Origin: a virus
Length of the DNA stretch: 64,000 nucleotides
Direction: 5' to 3' (one strand)
IMG/VR virus record: IMGVR_UViG_3300028394_000049
Span: 1 to 64,000 of that record
A model generated the notes under the pieces. It saw nothing but the letters and a program-made list of their open reading frames with translations. It had not been told where the DNA came from and did no database searches. Numbering within the stretch: position 1 is the first letter of the stretch; every line of letters begins with the position of its first letter. This document shows positions 49,712-58,588 of this stretch, piece by piece. The position numbers and the translations under genes are program-made.

Positions 49712-50397
49712 TTATTAATATTCAGCCAGATACATTTGGTACAATTAGAAATGGTGATATGATTGCTGCAGCGAATGCTGTTGCTTATCTAAGAAAACAA
49801 CAACAAAAAGATATCAAATTTTATTTTGAACCAGGATCAATCAGCCCAGCAAAACATTGCCAAGATTTTCACTCTTGGTTGATTGAACACACAGACTATT
49901 TTTCTGCACAAGAGGGTGTTGATAAGTTATTGTGGAAAAAAGTTAATCTTTGGGATTTCAGGGATATATCCGGTGATCTGGTCAAAATACCAAATCCACA
50001 CGCAAGAGAAAAAAAGATTGTTATATGTCCAATTTTTGATGCACCATATAACAAATATCGTAATTGGCCAACAGATTTATTTTTAGAAATAATTAAAAAG
50101 TATGATAAATTTGATGGTCAAAAAATTATAATCAGCGAAAAGAATTTCAATATTGAAGGATGGACCGATAGTACCAATTTTATAGAGAGTCTGAAACATA
50201 TCATGACTGCTGAACTATATGTCGGTGGTGATACAGGACTTTCACATTTTGTTGGTGCTTTAGAGGGTGGTCCTGTTCCAATCTATTATACGTCTAGCCG
50301 AGGACTCCTACATACTACTCCATTTTATTGGATGACAGAAAAAAAAGGTATAATGAAAACATATTGGTTAGATTTTGAAGGGACAAGATGGCAATGA
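49708..50397 (+). CDS. GT9-like heptosyltransferase
   Basis: This 229-residue protein contains FGTIRNGDMIAAANAVAYLR (donor-side N-terminal pattern) and ELYVGGDTGLSHFVGALEGG, which corresponds to the GT9 signature near SNDTGxxHxAAA. That motif binds ADP-heptose in WaaC and WaaF. The phage also encodes an ADP-heptose-like pathway at 27735-29979. Length is short for GT9, so activity needs proof. Confidence 0.68.
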   Translation: MIINIQPDTFGTIRNGDMIAAANAVAYLRKQQQKDIKFYFEPGSISPAKHCQDFHSWLIEHTDYFSAQEGVDKLLWKKVNLWDFRDISGDLVKIPNPHAREKKIVICPIFDAPYNKYRNWPTDLFLEIIKKYDKFDGQKIIISEKNFNIEGWTDSTNFIESLKHIMTAELYVGGDTGLSHFVGALEGGPVPIYYTSSRGLLHTTPFYWMTEKKGIMKTYWLDFEGTRWQ

Positions 50398-51401
50398 AAA
50401 AAGTATTCATAACAGGTGTTGCAGGATTTTTAGGTAGTCATTTAGCTGATGCATTTTTAGCTAAAGGATATAATGTTGCTGGTATTGATAATTTATTAGG
50501 GGGTTATCGTGATAATGTGCCTGATAGCGTTGAATTTTATGATTGCGATCTATTGCATTTCGACAAACTAAAAGAAATGATGAAAGGTTGTGATGTTGTA
50601 TATCACACAGCCTGTACCGCCTACGAAGGCCTATCTGTATTCTCACCTTCACTTATTGTTCAGAACACAACTCAAATTGCTGTTAATGCTATGACTGCGG
50701 CCATCCAAGCTGGCGTACCAAAGTTTGTACATTGCTCATCGATGGCAAGATATGGTACACAAGAAATTGTTCCGTTTACAGAAGATATGACTCCGAAACC
50801 GCAAGACCCTTATGGTATTGCCAAGTGGGGTACAGAACTTCTTTTAAAGAATCTGGCAGAAATTCACGGTGTTGAATTAGTAATTGCAGTACCACACAAC
50901 ATCATTGGTCCCCGTCAGAAGTATGATGACCCGTTCCGAAATGTTGCTAGTATTATGGTCAACCTGATGTTACAAGGCAGACAACCAATCATTTATGCTG
51001 ACGGATCACAGACTAGGTGCTTCTCCGATATATCAGATGACGTAGATTGTCTTGTTGAATTTGCAGAGAATCCTAAGGCGGTTGGAGAGATTTTTAACAT
51101 CGGTCCTGATGAGAATCCAGTAACTATTTTGGAACTTGCACAAGTAATTTCTGGTCTACTGAACTTCAAGTTGGATCCAGTATTCATGCCAGGACGACCA
51201 CAAGAAGTTAAACATGCGAATTGTTCTGCCAATAAAATCAGAGAATTTTTTGGTTACGAAACAAAAACCACTTTGGAACAGTCATTACAAAAGCAAATTG
51301 ACTATATCCAAACACGGGGTACCAAACCTTTTCAGTACCACTTAGACATAGAAATCGTTTCCGATAAGACACCGAAAACTTGGACACAGAGATTGTTCTA
51401 A
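50388..51401 (+). CDS. NAD-dependent sugar-nucleotide epimerase/dehydratase
   Basis: This 337-residue extended SDR enzyme has FITGVAGFLGSHLADAFLAK (GxxGxxG) and GIDNLLGG, the catalytic SSMARYG and YxxxK in PYGIAKWGTE. The C-terminal half (IGPRQKYDDPFRNVASIMV) matches UDP-glucose 4-epimerase-like members. It closes the glycan cluster. The start may be 50388 or an ATG six bases on. It differs from the HldD-like enzyme at 29188. Confidence 0.88.
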   Translation: MAMKKVFITGVAGFLGSHLADAFLAKGYNVAGIDNLLGGYRDNVPDSVEFYDCDLLHFDKLKEMMKGCDVVYHTACTAYEGLSVFSPSLIVQNTTQIAVNAMTAAIQAGVPKFVHCSSMARYGTQEIVPFTEDMTPKPQDPYGIAKWGTELLLKNLAEIHGVELVIAVPHNIIGPRQKYDDPFRNVASIMVNLMLQGRQPIIYADGSQTRCFSDISDDVDCLVEFAENPKAVGEIFNIGPDENPVTILELAQVISGLLNFKLDPVFMPGRPQEVKHANCSANKIREFFGYETKTTLEQSLQKQIDYIQTRGTKPFQYHLDIEIVSDKTPKTWTQRLF

Positions 51402-51437
51402 AAACCCAACAATCGTGAGACTATGTATCTAACCCAA

Positions 51438-51462
51438 TTTTTACACCTTTTAGGTGTGAAAA
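51438..51462 (+). other. Long hairpin before late head region
   Basis: TTTTTACACCT pairs with AGGTGTGAAAA across a 3-base loop (one G-T pair). It ends the glycan cluster, but has no T-tract after it, so a terminator role is doubtful. Confidence 0.5.
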
Positions 51463-51473
51463 TATGGATGTTG

Positions 51474-51481
51474 TATAAATA
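51474..51481 (+). promoter_or_regulatory. Late promoter TATAAATA before the ligase-like gene
   Basis: An exact TATAAATA lies 59 bases before the ATG at 51540, consistent with late expression of the following four genes. Confidence 0.75.
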
Positions 51482-51539
51482 GTATGTCCATATAACATTT
51501 TGGTAACCATAGTGTGATACCAATTCAGTAAGGAAACCC

Positions 51540-52730
51540 ATGTTAACATTCAAAACCTATTTAACGGAAGAAGCCGAAGAATCTTCCCAACTTAAACATA
51601 TTCATCATGCTGAAGATAGGCCGTTGATGCATGGCCATGCTGGTTTTGAACACGCATATGGTGCTTTACAAAAAGCTCACGAACACATTAAGGCTGGTCA
51701 AAAAAGTTCCAACCTGACGATGAAATATGATGGTTCTCCATCAATCGTTTTTGGTCATCATCCAAAAACCGGTAAATTCTTTGTTGCAACCAAATCAGCG
51801 TTCAATAAAAACCCAAAAATTAATTATACAGAAAAAGATGTTGAAAAGAATCACGGACATGCTCCTGGTCTTGCCAAAACTCTTAAACATGCTCTTAAAC
51901 ACTTACCAAAAGTGTCACCCAAATCTGGTGTTTATCAGGGTGATTTGATGCATCACGCAGAAACAAAAACGCTTCACGAAGAATATATTGCGGAAGCAAA
52001 AGGTGACGTTTCGTTTACACCAAATACAATCACCTATACTGCTAAAGGTGAAAATGCAAAAAAAATTAAAAGATCAAAAGTTGGTGTTGTCGTACATCAC
52101 AAGTATGATGATGAATTAAAACATGCTTCACCTCATGTTGATCACCAGAATTTCAAAGAACATCCTGATGTTCATATTCATGGTGCAGAACATGACACAA
52201 GCAAAGTAAAACATTCAGCTGCCAACGAATCTGGTTTTAATAAACATATGGCTGCAGCCAAAGAGATTCATGACACCCATGGACATAAGATGTATGATGC
52301 CGTTCACCCAAAACACTCTGGTGAACATGGACACTTATCTACCTATATCAATAAGACTGTAAGAACCGATGAAGTTCCTTCTGTTAAAGGATTCAAAGAA
52401 CATTTGAAATCTGAACACGATAAACAAGCTGCAAAAGTTAAAACTGAAAAATCTAAAGCTGAAAAAACAAAAGAAGGTGAATCACAAATTGCTCATGTTG
52501 AAAAACACAAAGCGCAGTATGGCAATTTGTTGAGTATGCATCACCATCTACACCAAGCAAAGAATCATTTGGTTAAATCATTAGAAACACATGAAGGTGA
52601 TTATGAGCACCACATCGAAGGTAAGAAATCCAAGCCAGAAGGCTTTGTTGTACACCATGATAATGAACCAACTAAACTAGTTAATCGTGCAGAATTTGCC
52701 AAACAAAATCTGTTAAAGGTTAGGAAATGA
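51540..52730 (+). CDS. Ligase-like covalent nucleotidyltransferase with capsid-targeting-like N-terminus
   Basis: This 396-residue His/Lys-rich protein has KYDG at residues 62-65 (MKYDGSPSIVF), matching ligase motif I where the Lys takes AMP, then GVYQGDLMHH, and EGFVVHHDNEPTKLVNR near the C-terminus resembling motifs IV and V. It is DUF6267-like. The N-terminus MLTFKTYLTEE resembles T4 capsid-targeting sequences, with LTE|E as a possible gp21 site. A late promoter precedes it and the next gene overlaps it, so I infer a late, possibly packaged DNA/RNA ligase-like enzyme. Confidence 0.7.
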   Translation: MLTFKTYLTEEAEESSQLKHIHHAEDRPLMHGHAGFEHAYGALQKAHEHIKAGQKSSNLTMKYDGSPSIVFGHHPKTGKFFVATKSAFNKNPKINYTEKDVEKNHGHAPGLAKTLKHALKHLPKVSPKSGVYQGDLMHHAETKTLHEEYIAEAKGDVSFTPNTITYTAKGENAKKIKRSKVGVVVHHKYDDELKHASPHVDHQNFKEHPDVHIHGAEHDTSKVKHSAANESGFNKHMAAAKEIHDTHGHKMYDAVHPKHSGEHGHLSTYINKTVRTDEVPSVKGFKEHLKSEHDKQAAKVKTEKSKAEKTKEGESQIAHVEKHKAQYGNLLSMHHHLHQAKNHLVKSLETHEGDYEHHIEGKKSKPEGFVVHHDNEPTKLVNRAEFAKQNLLKVRK

Positions 52731-54553
52731 AATCTTTTTTAGATTTAATTAAAGAACAAGAAGAATATGAGAAACATCATGTGATAACCTTTGGTCGCAT
52801 GAATCCGCCTACGACCGGTCATTTAAAATTAATTAATAAAGTTAAAGAGATTGCCAAAAAACACAAGGCATCATATGAAATTATCGTTTCTCATTCTCAA
52901 GACAGTAAGAAAAATCCATTAAGTTCTGAACAAAAAGTTAAACATTTAACTAGGTACATGGCTTCTCCAAAAATAGAAGAAGCTGTTTCCATCAAATCGT
53001 CAGTACATAAAATTGCATCTAAACCAAAAATTACTGCTGCATCAAAAGAAAAACCAACTATATTACATCACGCAGTAGCATCATATAAGAATGGAGTAAC
53101 GCATCTCCACGTTGTTGTTGGATCGGATCGTGTTAAGGAAATGCATGATCTATTACATAAGTATAATGGCGTTAAAGCTGGTCATGGAGAATACCACTTT
53201 AAAAGTATAAAAATTCACTCAGCAGGTCATCGTGATCCTGATGCTGAAGGTACAGAGGGTATGTCCGGAAGTAAGATGCGTGAACATGCCAAAAATAAAG
53301 ACTTTAAAGAATTTAGAAAAGGCGTTCCTTCCCATGTGTCGGATGAACATGCCAAAGAATTGATGCATGATACACGCAAAGGTATGGGTTTACATGAGAG
53401 CCATTATCATGGAATGTTCAAAGCTGTTTTTGTAACTGGTGGTCCTGGCTCTGGAAAAGATGTTGTTATTCGTGAATCTATTCCACTATCAAACGCAGTT
53501 GAAATAAATTCAGTACAGGCTTTTGAATATCTTGCAGACAAACATACTTTGTCACAAAGAACTTCTGATTTTCGTAGAGAATCGATTCGTAACCGTGGTC
53601 CATTAATTATCAACGGACCAGCAGATGATATCGAAAGAATTTCTCACATTAAAGAAGAACTAGAAGATTTAGGTTACGATACACTTATGGTGTTTGTTAA
53701 CACAACGGATGAAGCCAGTAAAGAAAGAAATTCTAGACTAAAAAGAATGATGAGTGAGTCCATTAGACATGATAAATGGATAAAATCTCAGGAAAACAAA
53801 GATTTTTTCCTCGAAAGGTTCTCATTCTTCAAAGAAATCGATAACAATCAAACAATACAACAGATTGAAGAAGATATTACTGACACATATCAATTTATAA
53901 ATAGGTTCATAAATGATCAATTCTATAGTGATATAGCTACAGATTGGTTTACAAGACGTAATAAATCAAATATATTTGAGGATAAAAATGTTAAAAGCTA
54001 TAGTCAATTTTCTAAAATTAAAACCTCGGGTAACCGAGCAGAAGGACCTAGTGATATCCCAGCCGACAATCGAGCAGGAGCCACAGACACCGGTGACGAC
54101 ATCCGTGGAAACACCTTCCCAAGAAAAAACACAAACAAAACCTACACGTTCAAAACCTACAGCGAAGAAAACAACCCCAAGCTCACCATCAACCCGAGCC
54201 CCAAGGAAACAAACTTCTCCAAGGACAAAGAAAAAAGTAGATTAAAGAATAAAAGATTCTCTGATTCTCCTACACAAAATCAGAGAATGAGAAATGCAAC
54301 AGGTATAGGTCCAGAATTTGATACTCGCCAGCAGGGAACAGTATATCCCATGTCCGGTCTAGGCGATGTGACTTACCGAGAGCAAAAAGAAATTATTAGT
54401 TTTAGGAAATTTAGAGAAGCGATTGATGATCCAGGAGCTGTTGACATGGGAGTTGGTGGAACACTTAATGGATCAACAAATAAAGAGCCTATGCAAACTT
54501 ATAAAGACTCGGATAGAAATATTAACATTCAAATCAAAAAGAAAAAGAAATAA
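52727..54553 (+). CDS. NMNAT/cytidylyltransferase-like and P-loop kinase fusion, virion-associated candidate
   Basis: This 608-residue protein has three parts. Residues ~15-200 are a nucleotidyltransferase (TFGRMNPPTTGHLKLINKV, VVVGSDRVKEM, GMSGSKMREHAK), like NMNAT. Residues ~230-400 are a P-loop kinase-like domain with GGPGSGKD (238-245). The remainder is low-complexity, ending with the family motif FDTRQQGTVYPMSGLGDVTY. The N-terminus MKSFLDLIKEQ resembles capsid-targeting sequences (IKE|Q). The C-terminal third overlaps another plausible gene at 53988. Expression is from the late promoter at 51474. Confidence 0.75.
   Translation: MKSFLDLIKEQEEYEKHHVITFGRMNPPTTGHLKLINKVKEIAKKHKASYEIIVSHSQDSKKNPLSSEQKVKHLTRYMASPKIEEAVSIKSSVHKIASKPKITAASKEKPTILHHAVASYKNGVTHLHVVVGSDRVKEMHDLLHKYNGVKAGHGEYHFKSIKIHSAGHRDPDAEGTEGMSGSKMREHAKNKDFKEFRKGVPSHVSDEHAKELMHDTRKGMGLHESHYHGMFKAVFVTGGPGSGKDVVIRESIPLSNAVEINSVQAFEYLADKHTLSQRTSDFRRESIRNRGPLIINGPADDIERISHIKEELEDLGYDTLMVFVNTTDEASKERNSRLKRMMSESIRHDKWIKSQENKDFFLERFSFFKEIDNNQTIQQIEEDITDTYQFINRFINDQFYSDIATDWFTRRNKSNIFEDKNVKSYSQFSKIKTSGNRAEGPSDIPADNRAGATDTGDDIRGNTFPRKNTNKTYTFKTYSEENNPKLTINPSPKETNFSKDKEKSRLKNKRFSDSPTQNQRMRNATGIGPEFDTRQQGTVYPMSGLGDVTYREQKEIISFRKFREAIDDPGAVDMGVGGTLNGSTNKEPMQTYKDSDRNINIQIKKKKK
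53988..54245 (+). CDS. Candidate overlapping gene in the +1 frame (85 aa, Pro/Lys/Thr-rich)
   Basis: An ATG preceded by GAGG (8 bases away) opens an 85-codon frame inside the kinase-fusion gene. The product starts MLKAIVNFLKLKPRVTEQKD and becomes Pro/Thr/Lys-rich, ending SPRTKKKVD. Over ~69 codons of the host frame I count about half ending in C and only ~7 in T, contrary to this AT-rich genome, whereas the overlapping frame uses mainly A-ending codons (ACA, CCA, AAA, TCA). This suggests both frames are constrained. Its function is unknown; a basic DNA-binding tail is possible. Confidence 0.5.
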   Translation: MLKAIVNFLKLKPRVTEQKDLVISQPTIEQEPQTPVTTSVETPSQEKTQTKPTRSKPTAKKTTPSSPSTRAPRKQTSPRTKKKVD

Positions 54554-54565
54554 CGGGAGAAAATT

Positions 54566-56515
54566 ATGTTTGTCAAAAACACCAAAATCGAATCTATTGC
54601 TGAAGCAGTTAAACAAGTTGTTGAAGCTTCACCTGTAAAAATTCCTACTCCAACAGGAACAAGAGTTCTTGGTACAAGTTATGGAAATTCTGCAAAGACC
54701 CATCGTGATCAAATATCTGATCCTTTTGCTGCTGTTAAAGGTCCAGGTAAAAAAGATTTGGAAAATATTGAGAAACCAAAGAAAAAACAAGAGAGTTTTT
54801 CTGCCTTCACAAACAAATTGCTCAATAGTTTAGAAGAAGATAAACAAATTCAGAAACAGATTGATGAAGTTCTTAAAAAAGATGCATCAGCTGGTGATTG
54901 GATTCACGATTTTGTACATTCAGACAATCCTAAATTTGCAGGTAAATCTAAAGCCGAGCGCAAGAAAATGGCTCTTGGTGCCTACTATGCAAAACAAAAT
55001 GAAGAAGTTGAGCAATTTGACGAAGCCACAATGACACATATTACTCTTGGTAAAAAAGTCAAAAATGATGATGGTGGCCATAACCAAGACGTTCATTACA
55101 AAGGTAAAAAAATAGGTTCTATCGAATCCTATAAACATAGAACAGGTTTACGTTATGGTGGCAAACATGATGCGACCGGCGATATGGAGGCAGGTTCTAG
55201 AAGTCCAGAAGAAGCAATCCATTTTGTTAGAACTTCACACGCTGACCATTTAAAAAGCATGAAAGAAGAAGTTGAGCAATTTGACGAAGCAGCCAAGCCT
55301 AACGAACTTCATGTAGTCGATGATGGCGTCGGCAGGTATAAAGTCCGTGCCGTTGGATCTAACCACGCTCACGATATCAAGGTTGGTGAACATCTAACCA
55401 ATAAACATCTGGATGATTTCCACGATAAGGGTGTTAGGGTGATGATTCATGATTATTTTGATGATTCCGCCGAACGGTTGAAACATAAACAGGTTGGTGA
55501 AGCCAAAAAAGAATCTAAAAAAGATTTTGATGACCGCCAGAAAAGATTGGCTGCAGCTAGTAGTGAAACTGCAAAAGATCCAGAGCGTTTAAAAAAATTA
55601 TCGAAGATTCCTGGTTATACTGCTGCAATGGATTTGGCTAAAAAAACAACAAAAGAAGAAGTTGAGCAGATCGATGAGATCGGTAATACACCAGCCGGTC
55701 AAAAAGCACTTCAAGCAGTAAATGCTAGAGGCACCAAAGCAATGGATACTTGGAATAAAAAACCAGAAAGTGGTTATAGTTCTGTACCTAAAAAGACCAC
55801 ACGACAATTTGCGGGGGCAATGAATGCCGACCGTAGACAGCGTGGATTTGGAATTGATGCCAGCGCCAAAGGTCGAGCTCAAAGACAGATTGATTATGCA
55901 AAAAGGATGCGTGGTGAGGAAGTTGAACAGGTTGATGAAGCAGTAACACGTAAACACTTCCAACAAGTTGCAGATTTAATTAAAGCACATGATAATCCAG
56001 GTAAACGTAAAGAGTTAGCACAACATCATGCTGAAATCTTTAAACAACAAAATCCACGTTTTGACCATGGAAAATTCATGAAAGCTTGTAATGTAAATGA
56101 ATGGAAAGAAGAAGTTGAACAACAAGACGAAGCTTTGATTGGTAATCAGAAAAAAATTGATAAGAATCACAATGGTAAAATTGATGCACAAGATTTTAAG
56201 ATTCTTCGTGGCAAAAAAGTTGATGAAGTTTTAAACCCTTCAAATAAAACTATTGACACATTAGCGGGTCGTAGTAAAAAAGTTCCTGCTGAAGCCAAGT
56301 TGGATAATAGCCACACTTCAGCAAAAACTCAATTAAAAACTGAAGCAAAAACTCCAGAACATGACGATGTGCCTTTTGATCCTCCATACAGAAGAACATC
56401 CGATGACGATACAGTAACAGACAAGTCTGGTGCAAAGCATACACCAATGTCCCGTGCTAAACACTTGGCTCAAACGGCATTACAACGTGTAAAGAGTGAC
56501 CTAAAGGCAAAATAA
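54566..56515 (+). CDS. Mosaic head-region protein with five EEVEQ-x-DE repeats
   Basis: This 649-residue charged protein is a chain of small modules separated by EEVEQFDEA (146-154, 234-242), EEVEQIDEI (364-372), EEVEQVDEA (451-459) and EEVEQQDEA (515-523). Modules include SAGDWIHDFVHSDNPKFAGK (108-127), common in marine phages, and an EF-hand-like loop DKNHNGKIDAQD (532-543). The hydrophobic-D-E|A form resembles gp21 sites, and IAE|A occurs at 11-13. A maturation-processed virion protein is inferred. Confidence 0.6.
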   Translation: MFVKNTKIESIAEAVKQVVEASPVKIPTPTGTRVLGTSYGNSAKTHRDQISDPFAAVKGPGKKDLENIEKPKKKQESFSAFTNKLLNSLEEDKQIQKQIDEVLKKDASAGDWIHDFVHSDNPKFAGKSKAERKKMALGAYYAKQNEEVEQFDEATMTHITLGKKVKNDDGGHNQDVHYKGKKIGSIESYKHRTGLRYGGKHDATGDMEAGSRSPEEAIHFVRTSHADHLKSMKEEVEQFDEAAKPNELHVVDDGVGRYKVRAVGSNHAHDIKVGEHLTNKHLDDFHDKGVRVMIHDYFDDSAERLKHKQVGEAKKESKKDFDDRQKRLAAASSETAKDPERLKKLSKIPGYTAAMDLAKKTTKEEVEQIDEIGNTPAGQKALQAVNARGTKAMDTWNKKPESGYSSVPKKTTRQFAGAMNADRRQRGFGIDASAKGRAQRQIDYAKRMRGEEVEQVDEAVTRKHFQQVADLIKAHDNPGKRKELAQHHAEIFKQQNPRFDHGKFMKACNVNEWKEEVEQQDEALIGNQKKIDKNHNGKIDAQDFKILRGKKVDEVLNPSNKTIDTLAGRSKKVPAEAKLDNSHTSAKTQLKTEAKTPEHDDVPFDPPYRRTSDDDTVTDKSGAKHTPMSRAKHLAQTALQRVKSDLKAK

Positions 56516-57876
56516 TGTATAATACTGCCAAAAAACTTAAAGAGATTGTCAAGGGACCTGCACCAAAATCAACTTTTGGTACAGACCCTAGAGATCCTTG
56601 GTCAGCTAAAGCCGGTATTACTGAAGGCGCCTTAGAACAATATTTGATGTCAAGAGGAATTAATCCAAACTTTGTTTCTAAAGATACTAAAATCTCTCAT
56701 GCAAAATCATCATCTTTCCTGAAATGGAAACGTGATCATATGGTGGAAGAAACTGATAAAAAAGACACAGTAGTTTTGGACATTCCTCTTTTAATTCGTG
56801 TTCTAGAATTGGCCAGAGAAGATATTAAAACTGACATGGACTTACACCGTGTAGTTGAGAAACTAATCTCAATACGTACTAAGGGTGTGTTGACCATGGA
56901 CGATTACAATACTATTGCTGACATCAAAGAGAATCACATTGCAATCGCTATGGGTAAGATGTTAGATGATGAAGGAAGTATGGTTCTTGATCAGATGGAT
57001 CAATTGGAACGTGCTATCACAATGATTCGCAACCATATTGGCAAAGACTATGAGAAACAACTTCCAGCATGGGTTCAGTCCAAGATAACACTTGCAACAG
57101 ATTATGTTGATACTGTTGGTAACTATTTGTCTACCAAAAATGAAGAAGTGGTTTCAGAAGTTAGTTCTGAACTATTGGATCGTTACAAAGAGAAAGCCAA
57201 GAAGTCTGCTGATGAGTTGACAGCTAAAGGCCAACATAAAAAGTCCACAGACCGTTGGATGAATGTTATGAAGGCAACTGGTAAACAAATTGAAAAAACT
57301 ACCGGAAACATTAGAAAAGCTTTAAACAAAGAAGATAAGTTTCAAGATACCTATGCAGCTACACAGACAGTAGGTCCAGAAGTTGAAAGTGCTGATAATA
57401 ATTCAAATAAAATGTCCAAATCAGCAAAAATTATCAAATCTTTATATAAAAATAAAGGTGTGGAGGAAGGCTTGAAATCTATGTATCACAATGCTGTTGC
57501 TAAACATTATGGTCGTAAAGCAGACGATGCGTTTGACAATGGCGATGAGGAGGGCTTCAAAAAGTCTATGGACAAAAACATCAGCCATAAACTGAAAGCA
57601 GGCGAAAAGATTCCTCAAGTCCGCGATCCTAAAAAGTTTCAGCAAGGCATGGCGGAAGATATGTATGATACCGAAAAAGAAGATAAGTCGGTCGCATCGT
57701 ATGGTAGACCACCAAAAATGTCATCGATAAATCCAAATAAAAATATTGGTGACAAAGCTCAGGCTGCAGCAGTTTTAACTGGTGGAAAAACTTTGACAGG
57801 AAAAACCAGAGATACGTTAGAGATTGATCCTATAATGCGAAAAGCAGGACCTTTGGATCAGAATAAAAAAATATAA
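56515..57876 (+). CDS. Virion-associated modular protein (453 aa)
   Basis: This protein is charged and largely helical. It starts MYNTAKKLKEIVKGPAPKST with a conserved-looking FGTDPRDPWSAKAGI, has a central helical domain (LDIPLLIRVLELAREDIKTD to VDTVGNYLSTK, ~95-205) and then EEVVSEVSSELLDRYKEKAK, a module related in style to the EEVEQ-linked segments of the previous gene. The C-terminal ~60 residues (SYGRPPKMSSINPNKNIGD) are low-complexity. It overlaps the previous gene by one base. No T4 equivalent is assigned. Confidence 0.55.
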   Translation: MYNTAKKLKEIVKGPAPKSTFGTDPRDPWSAKAGITEGALEQYLMSRGINPNFVSKDTKISHAKSSSFLKWKRDHMVEETDKKDTVVLDIPLLIRVLELAREDIKTDMDLHRVVEKLISIRTKGVLTMDDYNTIADIKENHIAIAMGKMLDDEGSMVLDQMDQLERAITMIRNHIGKDYEKQLPAWVQSKITLATDYVDTVGNYLSTKNEEVVSEVSSELLDRYKEKAKKSADELTAKGQHKKSTDRWMNVMKATGKQIEKTTGNIRKALNKEDKFQDTYAATQTVGPEVESADNNSNKMSKSAKIIKSLYKNKGVEEGLKSMYHNAVAKHYGRKADDAFDNGDEEGFKKSMDKNISHKLKAGEKIPQVRDPKKFQQGMAEDMYDTEKEDKSVASYGRPPKMSSINPNKNIGDKAQAAAVLTGGKTLTGKTRDTLEIDPIMRKAGPLDQNKKI

Positions 57877-57877
57877 A

Positions 57878-57885
57878 CATAAATA
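57878..57885 (+). promoter_or_regulatory. Candidate late promoter before the 57919 gene
   Basis: CATAAATA, the same variant as before gp18, lies 34 bases before the ATG, which also has an AAGGAG ribosome site. Confidence 0.55.
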
Positions 57886-57918
57886 GTACCATAACCAGAG
57901 GTTAACAAGGAGATTAAA

Positions 57919-58575
57919 ATGCCATCATGGGGAAATACAGATTCGGCGAATAACAAACCACATTTCTCATCATTGAGAGAAGTTGTTCCTGTTACATCGC
58001 TAGTAACAGCAAACGCAACGACTGGTGGTAACACAATCGTGTTCACTTCCAATGCAAACTTTTCAGTATTAACAACTGGAATGTTTGTTTACTCAGCCGA
58101 TGCCAACAATGCAGTTTCACGTAACCAAAAAGATTTATCTATTTTGGATGGAAATGAAGCAGCATTTTGGAAATCAAATAACACAATCGCTAGAATTGAT
58201 ACTGCAAACTCATTAATTCAGATTAGAAACGTTGTAATGGGAACACTTGCAACCGGTTCAACTGTTTGGGTTGGTAATAACATTTCTTATCAAGCCACTT
58301 CAGATGAAGCTGGTTTTGGTGCTGCAAACGATGTTATTTTAGTTACAGCAACTCGGATGGCCAACACACAAGGCACAACTGGTGCTGGTGGTTCAAATGT
58401 ATCAAACACCAAACTAGGTAGTGTAAATGCAGGTTGGAACCGTATCACTCAGAAAATTAACAATGACGGTACAGTTCGTTTCTTAAAAGAAACATTGGTT
58501 GCTCTTGCTAATCCAGTAGCTTCCAATACAAGTTCTGCTAATACTAGTGCTAACGCTATTTTTGGTGGTCTATAA
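57919..58575 (+). CDS. Putative abundant virion structural protein
   Basis: This 218-residue Asn/Thr/Ala-rich beta-type protein begins MPSWGNTDSANNKPHFSSLR and has several strand-rich segments (GGNTIVFTSNANFSVLTTGM, GTLATGSTVWVGNN). It has its own late-type promoter, a strong ribosome site and a strong terminator, the arrangement of a highly expressed structural gene. Homologues with the same MP-x-WGNTDSA start are annotated as structural in cyanophage-like genomes. Its location in the virion is unknown. Confidence 0.65.
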   Translation: MPSWGNTDSANNKPHFSSLREVVPVTSLVTANATTGGNTIVFTSNANFSVLTTGMFVYSADANNAVSRNQKDLSILDGNEAAFWKSNNTIARIDTANSLIQIRNVVMGTLATGSTVWVGNNISYQATSDEAGFGAANDVILVTATRMANTQGTTGAGGSNVSNTKLGSVNAGWNRITQKINNDGTVRFLKETLVALANPVASNTSSANTSANAIFGGL

Positions 58576-58588
58576 TTCACTATAAAGT

